Part shown: positions 55,028-62,935 of the stretch, piece after piece | Position numbering within the stretch: position 1 is the stretch's first letter | How the letters are laid out: the number at the start of each line of letters is the position of its first letter | DNA from: Bin5 sp963662575 | GTDB taxonomy: Bacteria; Chloroflexota; Anaerolineae; Caldilineales; Caldilineaceae | NCBI GenBank assembly: GCA_963662575.1 | Contig: OY759723.1 | Span: forward strand, 5,394,001 to 5,458,000 | Reading direction: 5' to 3' | Length of the DNA: 64,000 nucleotides | Notes under the pieces: model-generated | Databases searched by the model: none | Told to the model about the DNA's origin: nothing | Seen by the model: only the letters and a program-made list of their open reading frames with translations | Position numbers and translations under genes: made by a program

Positions 55028-55120
55028 TGCGGCCGGGCGGGATTTGAACCCGCTAGTTGCCAGAGGGGCGCCGCTGCGGGGTGGCGCAACGCCCTGGCGA
55101 TAAGGATTCCGGCGCAGCTG
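55028..55120 (-). other. tRNA-like 3' fragment (T arm)
   Basis: On the minus strand, GCGGG-TTCAAAT-CCCGC (55036-55052) is a perfect tRNA T arm, preceded by AACTA like a variable loop and by GCCAG...CTGGC arms that are 33 bases apart. No matching 5' acceptor strand (CGGCCGG would be needed) or D arm is present upstream, so no functional tRNA can be drawn. It looks like the remains of a tRNA gene or a chance structure. Confidence 0.3.
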
Positions 55121-55192
55121 TGGTGAAGGCCGGAGTTGCCATCATTATAGAAGCCGGATGCCAGACTATCAAATTATGATTCGCTTGCGGTT

Positions 55193-55221
55193 TTGACTTT
55201 CGAGCACGCCTTTCGTATACT
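55193..55221 (+). promoter_or_regulatory. Promoter of tRNA-Glu
   Basis: TTGACT (55193-55198), 17-base spacer, TATACT (55216-55221), 30 bases before the tRNA. Near-consensus sigma-70 promoter. Confidence 0.75.
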
Positions 55222-55251
55222 GACTGCTGTCCTGACTGTCTCAGAATGTCT

Positions 55252-55324
55252 GCCCCGTTCGTCTAGAGGCCCAGGACACCACCCTCTCAAGGTGGAGACA
55301 GGGGTTCGACTCCCCTACGGGGTA
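55252..55324 (+). tRNA. tRNA-Glu (anticodon CTC)
   Basis: Acceptor GCCCCGT/ACGGGGT, anticodon stem CCACC/GGTGG with loop CTCTCAA (anticodon CTC, glutamate), T arm AGGGG-TTCGACT-CCCCT and discriminator A at 55324. CCA is not encoded. A perfect terminator follows. An AT-rich gene begins about 110 bases downstream. Confidence 0.95.
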
Positions 55325-55334
55325 CAGAAACGAG

Positions 55335-55365
55335 AAATCCCGCTGAATTCAGCGGGATTTTCTTG
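55335..55365 (+). terminator. Terminator of tRNA-Glu
   Basis: AAATCCCGCTG-AATT-CAGCGGGATTT is a perfect 26-base palindrome followed by TCTTGTTTTG. Confidence 0.85.
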
Positions 55366-55435
55366 TTTTGCTAAAGGGAATCCCATACGTTAGTATTTTG
55401 CAACATTCTTACTTCATAGCTTGGAGGATAAAGAG

Positions 55436-57552
55436 ATGGCGATAGTCATTCCGGAGTCCGCCTTTAGTGATGACAGAATAACGACTGGAGAAAGGAGGGC
55501 GCTTCGGACCCTGCGAGACGGACTGGATGATTCTGTACTCCTCTGGTTTCAGCCAAAAGTGGCGGAAGCCAGAAGAGCCGACATTATCGCTTACGTACCC
55601 GATCTTGGAATTATATTGTACGAGATTAAGGATTGGACTCTTGACAACATTCGTGATGCCAACCCGGATGTTTGGGAGGTCAATTTCGGGTCTTCAGTAA
55701 GGAATGTCAAGAGTCCTTACAAACAGGCCCAGGACTACTATTTCAAGCTCAACGAAAGGCTTCGGAAGAGAGATACATTTATTGACAAGGAAGGCAGATA
55801 CAAAGGAAATGTTAAGATTCCCATTGCCGTGGCAGTTATTTTCCCCAACATAAGGGAGTCAGACTTCGTAGAAAGGAAACTAATGTGGATCCCATTTCAA
55901 ACCACGAACTTTCGCAATGACTCCGAAATTGAAGCTAAGGAGTCTCATCTGCATTCTTTAAACACACAAGCTCTTGGTCTCATTTAGGATCTACATTAGA
56001 TAATGTAATAGGAGTCGAAAGATGTCTATTTAGAGATGATATTAAACGTATTCAGGAGGCTGACAGCCCAAAAATAGTCAGAGACAGATTGAGGAGGCAC
56101 TTTGATCCTTGGTGGGTTAATGAGGAACTTTCCAGTGCTGAACTGGACGAATTAAGAGGAGTTCTTTTTCCAGAAATCATATCAATACAAAAGGACAGAG
56201 GGGGAAGAGAAAAAAAGATTATACTCGATAGGTATCAAGAGCAAGTTGCTCGGAAAGTCGCCAATTCAGGACATAGCATTGTCAAAGGAGTTGCAGGAAG
56301 CGGGAAATCTCTGGTCTTGTGTTCGAAAGCTCTTCTTATCGCATCCGAGTTTCCAACATGGAAGATCCTCGTGACTTGCTTTAACGTATCATTGGCACGC
56401 CAACTCAGATACTACATCGACAGCTTCAGACAAAGGGAACATACAAGCCTGGGAAATATAGAAATTGTCCATTTTCACGGGTTATGCGGCAGTTTATTTA
56501 GAAAGCATGGTGTTGAGTTTCCTCGATTCGACAGAAAGAAAGCCTTGTCGAGCACAGAGTTGGCTTCGCTGTCAGATGATGAACAAGAAAAGAAACTCGA
56601 TGACGAGGACAGTTACCTCGTTGGAGAGGCACTACAGAGGATTGGAAGAGATTGTAATGTAGAGAGATATCAAGCAATATTGGTGGATGAAAGTCAGGAC
56701 TTTCATCCAAGTTGGCTAAAAAGCTTGCAACTATTTCTTGATGCCAAAACAAACTTCCTTTTGCTTACAGTGGATCCTAATCAGAAGATATATCCCAGAT
56801 CTTTCACATATAAGAGTGCCGGAATTAATGTGACAGGTGGTCGAAAAAGAAGCATGAGACTTCCAATTGGATATCGCAGTACTAACGAAATTATACTTCC
56901 AGCTTCTAAGCTTGTTGTTAACTCCGATTGGGACAGATTCTATAAGGACTTTGTCGAAGACGAAGGAGAGCTACTACCAGCTGATATCATAGGTCGTCCC
57001 CAAGGACGGGCCCCCCGATTGGAGGTCAAAAGTGACTATACCGATATTTGTTCGACCATCGCGAGCGACATTAAACGGAAGTTGGGTGAAGGCTACAAGC
57101 TCTCTGACTTTGCAGTTCTATACTTAGTAAAGAATTCTGGTATCGCCAAGACAAAGCAGAAAAATGTCGAGTTTGGGCATAGGATCGACTATGTTCAGGG
57201 TATAAGGAAGGCCCTAGCGGCACAGCATATTGCGGATTTTTGGCTGAGTGAGAACAGAGAAACGAAGAGAAGTTTTGATCAATTCAGGGATGCCGTGACG
57301 ATCTCAACAACCTTTTCTGCCAAGGGCCTGGAGTTTGAAGTAGTATATCTGGTAGGATTGGAACTTTATCCATGGGAGATGCGAAACAAAAGGGAAAACG
57401 CTTCGTTACTTTATGTAGCAATGACGCGGGCAAAGTCTGAGCTCTATATGTTTTCCACTAAGAGCACTCCATATGTTAAAGACATTAAGTCAACACTAGA
57501 GGAAGATAGGCCCACGATGTGGAGTTGGGCAATGAGAAAGCTAGACGATTAG
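55436..57552 (+). pseudogene. NERD-domain UvrD/Rep-type helicase gene interrupted by a one-base frameshift
   Basis: ATG 55436 follows TTGGAGG. The first frame gives a nuclease-related (NERD) domain, ARRADIIAYVPDLGIILYEIKDW, and stops at TAG 55985. The adjacent frame is open across that point (LGSTLDNVIGVERCLFRDD) and continues as a superfamily 1 helicase to 57552: Walker A GVAGSGKS, DEAD-like motif VDESQDF, TTFSAKGLEFEVVYLVG and LLYVAMTRAKSELYMF. Loss of one T in CATTTAGG would convert one frame into the other. If repaired, the protein is about 705 residues, a normal NERD-helicase. G+C is far below the neighbours (23 of 60 bases at 56881-56940 against 38 of 60 at 58801-58860), suggesting horizontal acquisition. 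Possibly defence or DNA repair. A sequencing error at the T run is possible. Confidence 0.8.
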
Positions 57553-57611
57553 ACCGGAGTGATTGTCCTATCTATGTTCCTTTAGGGAGAACTTTTTCTT
57601 TCTTGAACAAG

Positions 57612-57638
57612 AGAGGGATCCCCTGGGGATCCCTCTTT
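57612..57638 (+). terminator. Terminator after the NERD-helicase gene
   Basis: AGAGGGATCCCC (57612-57623) and GGGGATCCCTCT (57625-57636) form a perfect stem, then TTT. Strong hairpin 60 bases after the helicase stop. Confidence 0.75.
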
Positions 57639-57755
57639 ACCTCTAAGTAGGTTGTAGCCTTACGTTAGGCGGTTTCCAGACTTGCATCTCGTGAACTGCC
57701 ACCGCCTCTTGAACACCCGAATTATGACCTTCTGATGGTGAATTAGGCAGCCGCC

Positions 57756-58205
57756 TCAGTCAACGGCGATGATGGCTTCGATCTCGACGGCCCAGTTGGC
57801 GGGCACGGTGAGGCCGATGGCGCTGCGGGCATGGCGGCCGGCGTCGCCGAAGAGTTCGATGAACAGCTCGCTGCAGCCGTGAATGACCGAGGGTGTATCG
57901 TTGAAGTCAGGGCCGACGTTGACCATGCCGAAGACTTTGACGACCTGGCGGACGTTGTCGAGCCCGGCGATGGTGTGGACGGCCTGGAGGATGCCCAGCG
58001 CGCAGAGCTGCGCGGCGCGGTAGCCCTCTTCGGTCGTCAGATCCTGCCCGACCTTGCCCATGATCTCCTCATCGCCAAAGCGGGAGACCTGGCCGGAGAC
58101 GTAGACATGGTCGCCGGAACGGACTGCGGCCATCAAGTTGCCGCCGTCGAGGTCGATCTTCTCGAGTTCGTAACCCATTTCCTTCAATTTTGCCAGATAA
58201 GACAC
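57756..58205 (-). CDS. RidA family protein, long form
   Basis: 149 residues from GTG 58205, which has AGGAG 7 bases upstream; the open frame further upstream (to 58433) is an unlikely extension. SYLAKLKEMGYELEKIDLDG, HVYVSGQVSRFGDEEIMGKVG, QDLTTEEGYRAAQLCALGIL, VFGMVNVGPDFNDTPSVIHGC, and an active-site arginine in GRHARSAIGL with the glutamate in AVEIEAIIAVD. This longer, YjgF-like subfamily is distinct from the RidA at 40423. It is next to, and co-directional with, the enolase-superfamily gene at 58292. Confidence 0.9.
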   Translation of the reverse strand: MSYLAKLKEMGYELEKIDLDGGNLMAAVRSGDHVYVSGQVSRFGDEEIMGKVGQDLTTEEGYRAAQLCALGILQAVHTIAGLDNVRQVVKVFGMVNVGPDFNDTPSVIHGCSELFIELFGDAGRHARSAIGLTVPANWAVEIEAIIAVD

Positions 58206-58291
58206 GTTTTGCTCCTGTGGGTTGTACCCCGCGCGGCGATTTGCGGCGCGGTTGGGTAGCGGATAAACAGAAAATGCGTCGCCCGTGTGCG

Positions 58292-59566
58292 TTATGTTGC
58301 CGGCGACAGAACGGGTGCCGCTTTGGCGCGCTGGTAGAGGTCGGCGAAGTCGGAGGTGCCGTCGTCGTCGAGATAGTCCGTCTGGACGCCGCGCTCGTAA
58401 ATGGGCTGGTTGGCGGTGCGCCAATAGTTCCACATGCTCGAACCCTGACTGAAGCTCGTGTCGGCGAAGTAGACGCGCACGCCGTTGGCGCGGCTGTAGC
58501 GGATGAGGCGGCGGGGCAGGCTGAAATCGCCGACGTCGACGCGATAGGTGTCGAGCGCGTTTTCGTCGATCGTGATGCCGAGGCCAGGGGCTTCGGGGGT
58601 TTGGGCGTAGCCGCCGACGACGGGAATGCGCTGGTCGAGCAGGTTGTGCTGGTAGAGTTCGTGGCAGTTAATTGCGGGCCACTGGGCGTGGCTGAGGACG
58701 GCGCCGAGGTGGAGGGCCATGGTGGTGGTGAGGCCTGTGCCGACCATCTGGATGAAGAAGGGCATGTTGGCGGTGGCGGCGGAGATGCCGGACTTCAGCA
58801 CGTTGGTAACGCCGCCGGCGATAACGAAGCCGTCACAGTAGCCGTGCTGGATGGCGACTGCGCCGGGCACGCCGCCGTAGTGGTGGGCGATGGGTGTGCG
58901 CACTTTTTCGCGCAGGAGGCGGTTTCCGTCGAGATCGTTGGCCTGAATCGGCCCTTCCCAGATCGAGATTTTGGGGAAGTCGGCTTCCAGTTCGCGCAGG
59001 ACGGGCACGGCGGTGGATACGTCGAGAAGGAAGTCGTTCCAGTCGCAGTCGATGTGGAACCAGGCTGGCGTGGCATCGCTGATGCGTTTGACTGTCTCGT
59101 AGACGTCATGCCAGGGACGGGTCTTGATCTTGATGGAGGTGAAACCAAGATCGGCGGCGACGCGGGCCTCCTGTTCGTAGGCGGCAGGGCCCATGTCGTG
59201 GTCCCAGAAGGAGACGGGACACCAGTCGCGCACTTTGGGGCCCAGGAGGCGGTGGACTGGCACACCTGCGATTTTGCCGGCGGCATCGAAGAGGGCCATT
59301 TGCAAGCCGGCGCCGAGGGAGTCATCCCACATCAGGTCGAAGGGGGACTGGCCGATGACGCGGTCGGTGTCTTCGACGCGTCCCCAGGTGTAATTCTGGA
59401 TGGTTTCGCCGTATGCGACGGTGCCGTCGTCGAGGGTGAGGCGGATGATTTCCGATTCAGACCAGCGGTGGACGTTGGCGCGTTCCATCTCGCGGCGCAC
59501 GCGGTCGACCATAGGGATGACAAGGAGAATGCGTTCGACGTCGGTGATTTTGGCGGTGGCGGTCAT
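58292..59566 (-). CDS. Divergent enolase-superfamily protein
   Basis: 424 residues, about 45 longer than the others in the window because of an extended C-terminus after the PGLGITID motif (327-334). KIK at 146-148, D173 (HIDCDW) and E204 (IWEGPI) keep the KxK and first two metal ligands, but the usual third ligand region reads IAHHYGG (H228/H229), and the NGP/DxQ strand is replaced by CDGFVIAGG. Metal binding or chemistry is therefore probably altered. It lies about 85 bases upstream of RidA and far from the other sugar-acid genes. RBS AGGAGCA before ATG 59566. Confidence 0.82.
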   Translation of the reverse strand: MTATAKITDVERILLVIPMVDRVRREMERANVHRWSESEIIRLTLDDGTVAYGETIQNYTWGRVEDTDRVIGQSPFDLMWDDSLGAGLQMALFDAAGKIAGVPVHRLLGPKVRDWCPVSFWDHDMGPAAYEQEARVAADLGFTSIKIKTRPWHDVYETVKRISDATPAWFHIDCDWNDFLLDVSTAVPVLRELEADFPKISIWEGPIQANDLDGNRLLREKVRTPIAHHYGGVPGAVAIQHGYCDGFVIAGGVTNVLKSGISAATANMPFFIQMVGTGLTTTMALHLGAVLSHAQWPAINCHELYQHNLLDQRIPVVGGYAQTPEAPGLGITIDENALDTYRVDVGDFSLPRRLIRYSRANGVRVYFADTSFSQGSSMWNYWRTANQPIYERGVQTDYLDDDGTSDFADLYQRAKAAPVLSPAT

Positions 59567-59787
59567 CGGGTGCTCCTGTGTGGTGGCTCCGGACTTGGCG
59601 AGTGGGATAGGTCGGACTGAGGGGATTTTATCACGATTCGCTTCAATGCCTTTGTCCTTATTTAGTCATTATTGTTGCTAGTAGGTGGGTCACATGGGCG
59701 GTATCGACCTGAGCAAGGCGATCCGAACTTACTTCGACTATGCGAAAAAGAAGAACTCCCCAGGCATTGACGTATACGAGAAATCTG

Positions 59788-59985
59788 TCAATCTTCGTGC
59801 CGATGTCTGATGGCAGCGATTGCTTCTTCGATATCCTTCTGAACGTCCTCTTCTGGCAAATCAGGCATTTTTTCGTGCATTTCGTCGAGAAACGCCAACA
59901 GGCGATTTCGTGCCAGATCTTGGGCACTAGCCGCCGGTCTATCAGCTTCGTCGGTCTCTATTTCCTCCGGTCGTTCACGTGACAT
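59788..59985 (-). CDS. Small acidic antitoxin-like protein
   Basis: 65 residues, rich in Glu and Asp. AASAQDLARNRLLAFLDEMHEKMPDLPEEDVQKDIEEAIAAIR looks like the C-terminal toxin-neutralising helix of VapB or similar small antitoxins. No DNA-binding N-terminus can be recognised beyond MSRERPEEIETDE. No PIN-type toxin follows on the minus strand. A possible 38-residue frame on the opposite strand (59694-59810) ends inside it. Confidence 0.5.
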   Translation of the reverse strand: MSRERPEEIETDEADRPAASAQDLARNRLLAFLDEMHEKMPDLPEEDVQKDIEEAIAAIRHRHED

Positions 59986-60259
59986 GATTTTCTCACAGTC
60001 GCAGATGGACCCTGATGGTTAATACCTCTTTTGTCCCCGTTCCTTTAGCCATTTGCGGCTAATACTAGCTAGCCGTGGCATGACTAAAGTTTTGTGAAAG
60101 GTAGTCTTAGGAATAGAACTTGGTTACCTGAGGTGGAGCCAACCTTTCAATTCCTAGTACACTGAGCCTAGACCGCCGCGAAGTGTCTGCTCATACTCTC
60201 GACGCCGCTCCTCTAGCCGGTCGGCAGCGAGTTCTCCTTCCTCTACAGTTTGTTTCGAT

Positions 60260-60640
60260 TTACCCTGTTCCAGGCAGATCCAGCCGCTCTTCGACCCATT
60301 CACGCATTAGCGCTGAGACTGATTTGTCAGAAGCGATTGCCTCGGCATGGAGCACACCTTTGACGTATTCATCCAGATAGATCGTGAGCGAACTCCGTCT
60401 AGGGTCTTCAGTCGGAAGAAACGGTTCAAAGTGCCCGGCAGGATACAGGTAGCCACTATCGCTGCCGGGTTCGCCAAAACTCTCGTCAATGACGCGGATC
60501 ATGCCATGCTGTTCGGCGGTGGGATCGGAGATGACCTTGTAAACTTTCCCGACCGTCAGACCGAATAAGGGCTCCTCCTGCTCCGGCTGGTCTGGAGGCT
60601 TTAAGTAGGGCCTATTGGAGATGCACTTTGCATAGCTCAT
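60260..60640 (-). CDS. Small protein with SH3-like N-terminal and ribbon-helix-helix C-terminal parts
   Basis: 126 residues. Residues about 25-75 (LFGLTVGKVYKVISDPTAEQ, GMIRVIDESFGEPGSDSGYL) suggest a small beta barrel. Residues about 83-122 (SLTIYLDEYVKGVLHAEAIA, SDKSVSALMREWVEERL) match the ribbon-helix-helix pattern of Arc/MetJ or CopG-type DNA-binding antitoxins. ATG overlaps the TGA of the upstream gene, so they are co-translated. After the stop, the next frame stays open to 60154 with a charged helical sequence, hinting at a frameshifted tail. Confidence 0.65.
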   Translation of the reverse strand: MSYAKCISNRPYLKPPDQPEQEEPLFGLTVGKVYKVISDPTAEQHGMIRVIDESFGEPGSDSGYLYPAGHFEPFLPTEDPRRSSLTIYLDEYVKGVLHAEAIASDKSVSALMREWVEERLDLPGTG

Positions 60641-60888
60641 GCTATTTTCTCAATGTGATATACGACCTTATGATCTCTCTGTCCGATTCCATGCGCTTCA
60701 AACCAATGTACCTCAGCCAGCCATACTGTACCATCTTCATACTGTACAGTTGCTCTACCTTTCATCTTGCGCCAGCGTCCACGCCCGTATCGACGATTCA
60801 GGAAGTGCCGAGCACGAACTCCATTCCCACGTGCAATCGTATCAATGTCATAGATTTCGCTCAAGAACTCAAATCTGTAGCGGGCCAA
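60637..60888 (-). CDS. Small basic protein of unknown function paired with the RHH protein
   Basis: 83 residues. RYRFEFLSEIYDIDTIARGN, then HFLNRRYGRGRWRKMKGRAT, and WLAEVHWFEAHGIGQRDHK; the pattern, especially WRKMKG and EVHWFEAHGIGRR/K, recurs in small hypothetical proteins of Chloroflexota and cyanobacteria as I remember them. Strongly basic middle, so RNA or protein binding is possible. First gene of a two-gene operon with ATGA overlap. A toxin role is a guess from gene order. Confidence 0.65.
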   Translation of the reverse strand: MARYRFEFLSEIYDIDTIARGNGVRARHFLNRRYGRGRWRKMKGRATVQYEDGTVWLAEVHWFEAHGIGQRDHKVVYHIEKIA

Positions 60889-61014
60889 TTTCCAATATCA
60901 ACTTTCTTGCCAAGACGAACTACCAGAGAGACTCGGATATCCCAGTCGCGACGCAGATTTCCCTACAGCAAGAGCCAACGATGAGGGACTTGATGAAAGA
61001 CAATCCTCGTTTCC

Positions 61015-62127
61015 TCAACCCTGGATCTCCTCCACGAGACGGGCCAGGACAATTTCTTCTTCGCCATCCTCCAGCGTTGAGGGGTTGAGGTAGAGCGAAT
61101 CGCCAGGGCCGGGGGCGACGGAGACGGCTGGGCGGCGGTCGAGCAGGCCTTGCACAATTTCGTCGCGGCTGCGGCCGACGGCGTCGGCGTCGATGTGGAC
61201 CTGTGCGCGTGGTAATGGCTGGCGGGCTTCGCTGGGAAAGGCGCGAACGGCTTGAACACCGTCCAGCCGGTTCAGTTCACTGCACCAGCCGGTGACGACC
61301 TCTTCCATCTGCGAGGCGCGCGCTTCGTGATCGAGGGCCAGATAGCGCTCAACCGCGGCCAGCAGGCCCAGCATCTCTTCCTTGCCTACCTTCATGGGGC
61401 GGCCAATGCTGTGGTTGGGGGGGCCGTTGAGGGCGCAGGCATCGACGAGCCACTGCTTACCCAACACGAGACCGGAAGACTGGGGTCCGCACAGGTCCTT
61501 GCCACCGCTGAAGATGGCGGCGTCCGCACCCATCTGGGTGAATTTCCACAGGTTTTCGACAGGGGGAAGCTGGGCCGCGGCGTCCACGAGCACGGGCACG
61601 CCGTGCGAGTGGGCGATGTCGATCACCTTCTCCAAGGGGATATCATTGGGGCCGCCCATATTGCCCTGGAACCAGATGACGGCGGCGGTGTTGGCGTTGA
61701 TGGCCGCTTCCAGCTGCCAGTCGAATGCGCCGTCGGCATAGCCGATCTCCACCAGCTTGACTCCGACCTGACGAACGGCGTGGTCGTAGCCGTTGCGGTG
61801 GGACTTGTGGACGATCACCTCGTTCTTGAGGCCGGTGAGATCCGGCAGACTGTGGATGGCATCCATGTCGGTGCCGGCGACGCAGGCGGCAATGGCAACG
61901 ACGATGCCCCCGGCCGCGCCTGAACTGACGTAGCAGGCCTCGTTCTGCGTGAGAAGGGCGATACGGTTGCCGACGCGCCGCTGCAACTCGGGCAGGTCGA
62001 TGAAGACCTTGGCCGCCTCCAGCATCGCCTCCAGCACTTCCGGCGGCATCAGCGAGCCGCCGAGCCGGGTGAGGGTAGCGTTGGCGTTTATAACAGGGGT
62101 GATGTCGAGTTCAGAGTAGGAGGTCAT
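61015..62127 (-). CDS. SelA-fold PLP-dependent enzyme (D-glucosaminate-6-phosphate ammonia-lyase/DgaE-like)
   Basis: 370 residues from ATG 62127 (AGGTGG upstream). SelA-like fold I enzyme: PVINANATLTRLGGSLMPPE (11-30), CYVSSGAAGGIVVAIAAC (65-82), VPVLVDAAAQLPP with PLP aspartate D182, and the Schiff-base lysine K210 in FSGGKDLCGPQSSG. The family includes D-glucosaminate-6-phosphate ammonia-lyase and related amino-sugar or hydroxy-amino-acid lyases; true selenocysteine synthases are longer. Substrate not assigned. The upstream in-frame part (to 62325) is unlike protein. Confidence 0.85.
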   Translation of the reverse strand: MTSYSELDITPVINANATLTRLGGSLMPPEVLEAMLEAAKVFIDLPELQRRVGNRIALLTQNEACYVSSGAAGGIVVAIAACVAGTDMDAIHSLPDLTGLKNEVIVHKSHRNGYDHAVRQVGVKLVEIGYADGAFDWQLEAAINANTAAVIWFQGNMGGPNDIPLEKVIDIAHSHGVPVLVDAAAQLPPVENLWKFTQMGADAAIFSGGKDLCGPQSSGLVLGKQWLVDACALNGPPNHSIGRPMKVGKEEMLGLLAAVERYLALDHEARASQMEEVVTGWCSELNRLDGVQAVRAFPSEARQPLPRAQVHIDADAVGRSRDEIVQGLLDRRPAVSVAPGPGDSLYLNPSTLEDGEEEIVLARLVEEIQG

Positions 62128-62171
62128 GGCGTACCACCTGTTCGTATGTGAAGAGAGGTTTGAAGTGGGGT

Positions 62172-62213
62172 CGCGCGCGGCGCGCATCTTTTTGGGAGCG
62201 CGCGCCACGCGCT
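62172..62213. terminator. Very GC-rich hairpin between the thioredoxin-like and SelA-fold genes
   Basis: GCGCGCGGCGCGC (62172-62184) pairs with GCGCGCCACGCGC (62200-62212) with one mismatch around a 14-base loop. It lies just after the minus-strand stop at 62256 and before the ATG at 62127, a position that suits termination or attenuation, though no T run follows. Confidence 0.45.
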
Positions 62214-62255
62214 GGAAGATTCTCGCGCCCCTTTCGAACAGGAGCGTGTGCTTTT

Positions 62256-62852
62256 CTAGGCCGGCTGCGGCAAGACAAGATCGCAGGCGTCGGCGGGCAT
62301 CCAGTGGGCATCCTCGCCGGCCCACTTGACGTTGCAGCCGATCGGGTTGGTCAGGGTGGCGCTGACAGGCTGGCCGGAGGTGTGCTCTTCCAGGGCCTGG
62401 TCGAGATCGAAGACGGTGGCCTGGGTGGCGTCGCGCGGACTGTCGACGCCGCGGCCGGTGTAGACCAGTTCACGGTCCTTGTTGAACACGTAGAAATGGG
62501 GTGTGCGCAGGGCGCCGTAGGCCTTGGCCACTTCCTGGGTTTCGTCGCGCAGGTAGACCCAGGGGAATTTGTGCTCGGCCATGCGTTCGACCATGTTGCG
62601 GAAGTCGTCTTCGGCGTTGACGTGCACGCTGTTTGAGTTGATGCCGACGAACTTCACGCCCTTCGAGGCATACTTGTCGGCGGAGGCGCGGGTAGCCTCG
62701 TCGGAGCCGATGACGTAGGGGCAGTGGTTGCAGGTAAAGAAGACGACGAGTGTCTCGGCGTCATCAAAGCAACCGAGCGTGTAGATCTCGCCGTCTGTGG
62801 CGATGAGCTTGAAGTCAAGCGCGCTATCGCCTATTTCGAGAGTGAAAGCCAT
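62256..62852 (-). CDS. Thioredoxin-like/peroxiredoxin family protein
   Basis: 198 residues. AhpC/TSA-type fold: DSALDFKLIATDGEIYTLGC, TLVVFFTCNHCPYVIGSDEA with C41-N-H-C44, KFVGINSNSVHVNAEDDF and GALRTPHFYVFNKDRELVYTGR. The CNHCP motif and ARTPHF(Y/F)VF mark a cytoplasmic thioredoxin-like group that occurs widely in bacteria, with probable thiol-reductase or peroxidase activity. Very strong RBS (AGGAGGAAATC) before ATG 62852. Confidence 0.9.
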   Translation of the reverse strand: MAFTLEIGDSALDFKLIATDGEIYTLGCFDDAETLVVFFTCNHCPYVIGSDEATRASADKYASKGVKFVGINSNSVHVNAEDDFRNMVERMAEHKFPWVYLRDETQEVAKAYGALRTPHFYVFNKDRELVYTGRGVDSPRDATQATVFDLDQALEEHTSGQPVSATLTNPIGCNVKWAGEDAHWMPADACDLVLPQPA

Positions 62853-62877
62853 GATTTCCTCCTAAGGGGAAATAGAG

Positions 62878-62923
62878 CTGCCTGCGGATTCCTCCGTGTT
62901 CAGGCGGTCGGATCCGCAGGCAG
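62878..62923. terminator. Inverted repeat between the binding-protein and thioredoxin-like genes
   Basis: CTGCCTGCGGAT (62878-62889) and ATCCGCAGGCAG (62912-62923) are perfect 12-base arms. It sits 13 bases after the stop of the binding-protein gene on the minus strand, where a terminator is expected; the following bases on that strand are CTCTATTT, a weak T run. Confidence 0.65.
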
Positions 62924-62935
62924 AATTCTTACCGA

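Noticed and set aside
57553..57755. Search for an attachment-site repeat of the tRNA-Glu 3' end flanking the AT-rich gene
   Set aside because: No copy of the tRNA 3' sequence is visible after the helicase gene, so site-specific integration is not supported.
58190..59620. A 476-codon plus-strand frame opposite the divergent enolase-superfamily gene
   Set aside because: Glycine- and valine-rich antisense shadow of high-G+C coding sequence on the minus strand.
59694..59810. 38-residue plus-strand frame starting MGGIDLSKAIRTYFDYAKKK
   Set aside because: The composition is protein-like, but it is very short, has no ribosome site I can see, overlaps the end of a minus-strand gene and matches no family I recognise; possibly a gene fragment.
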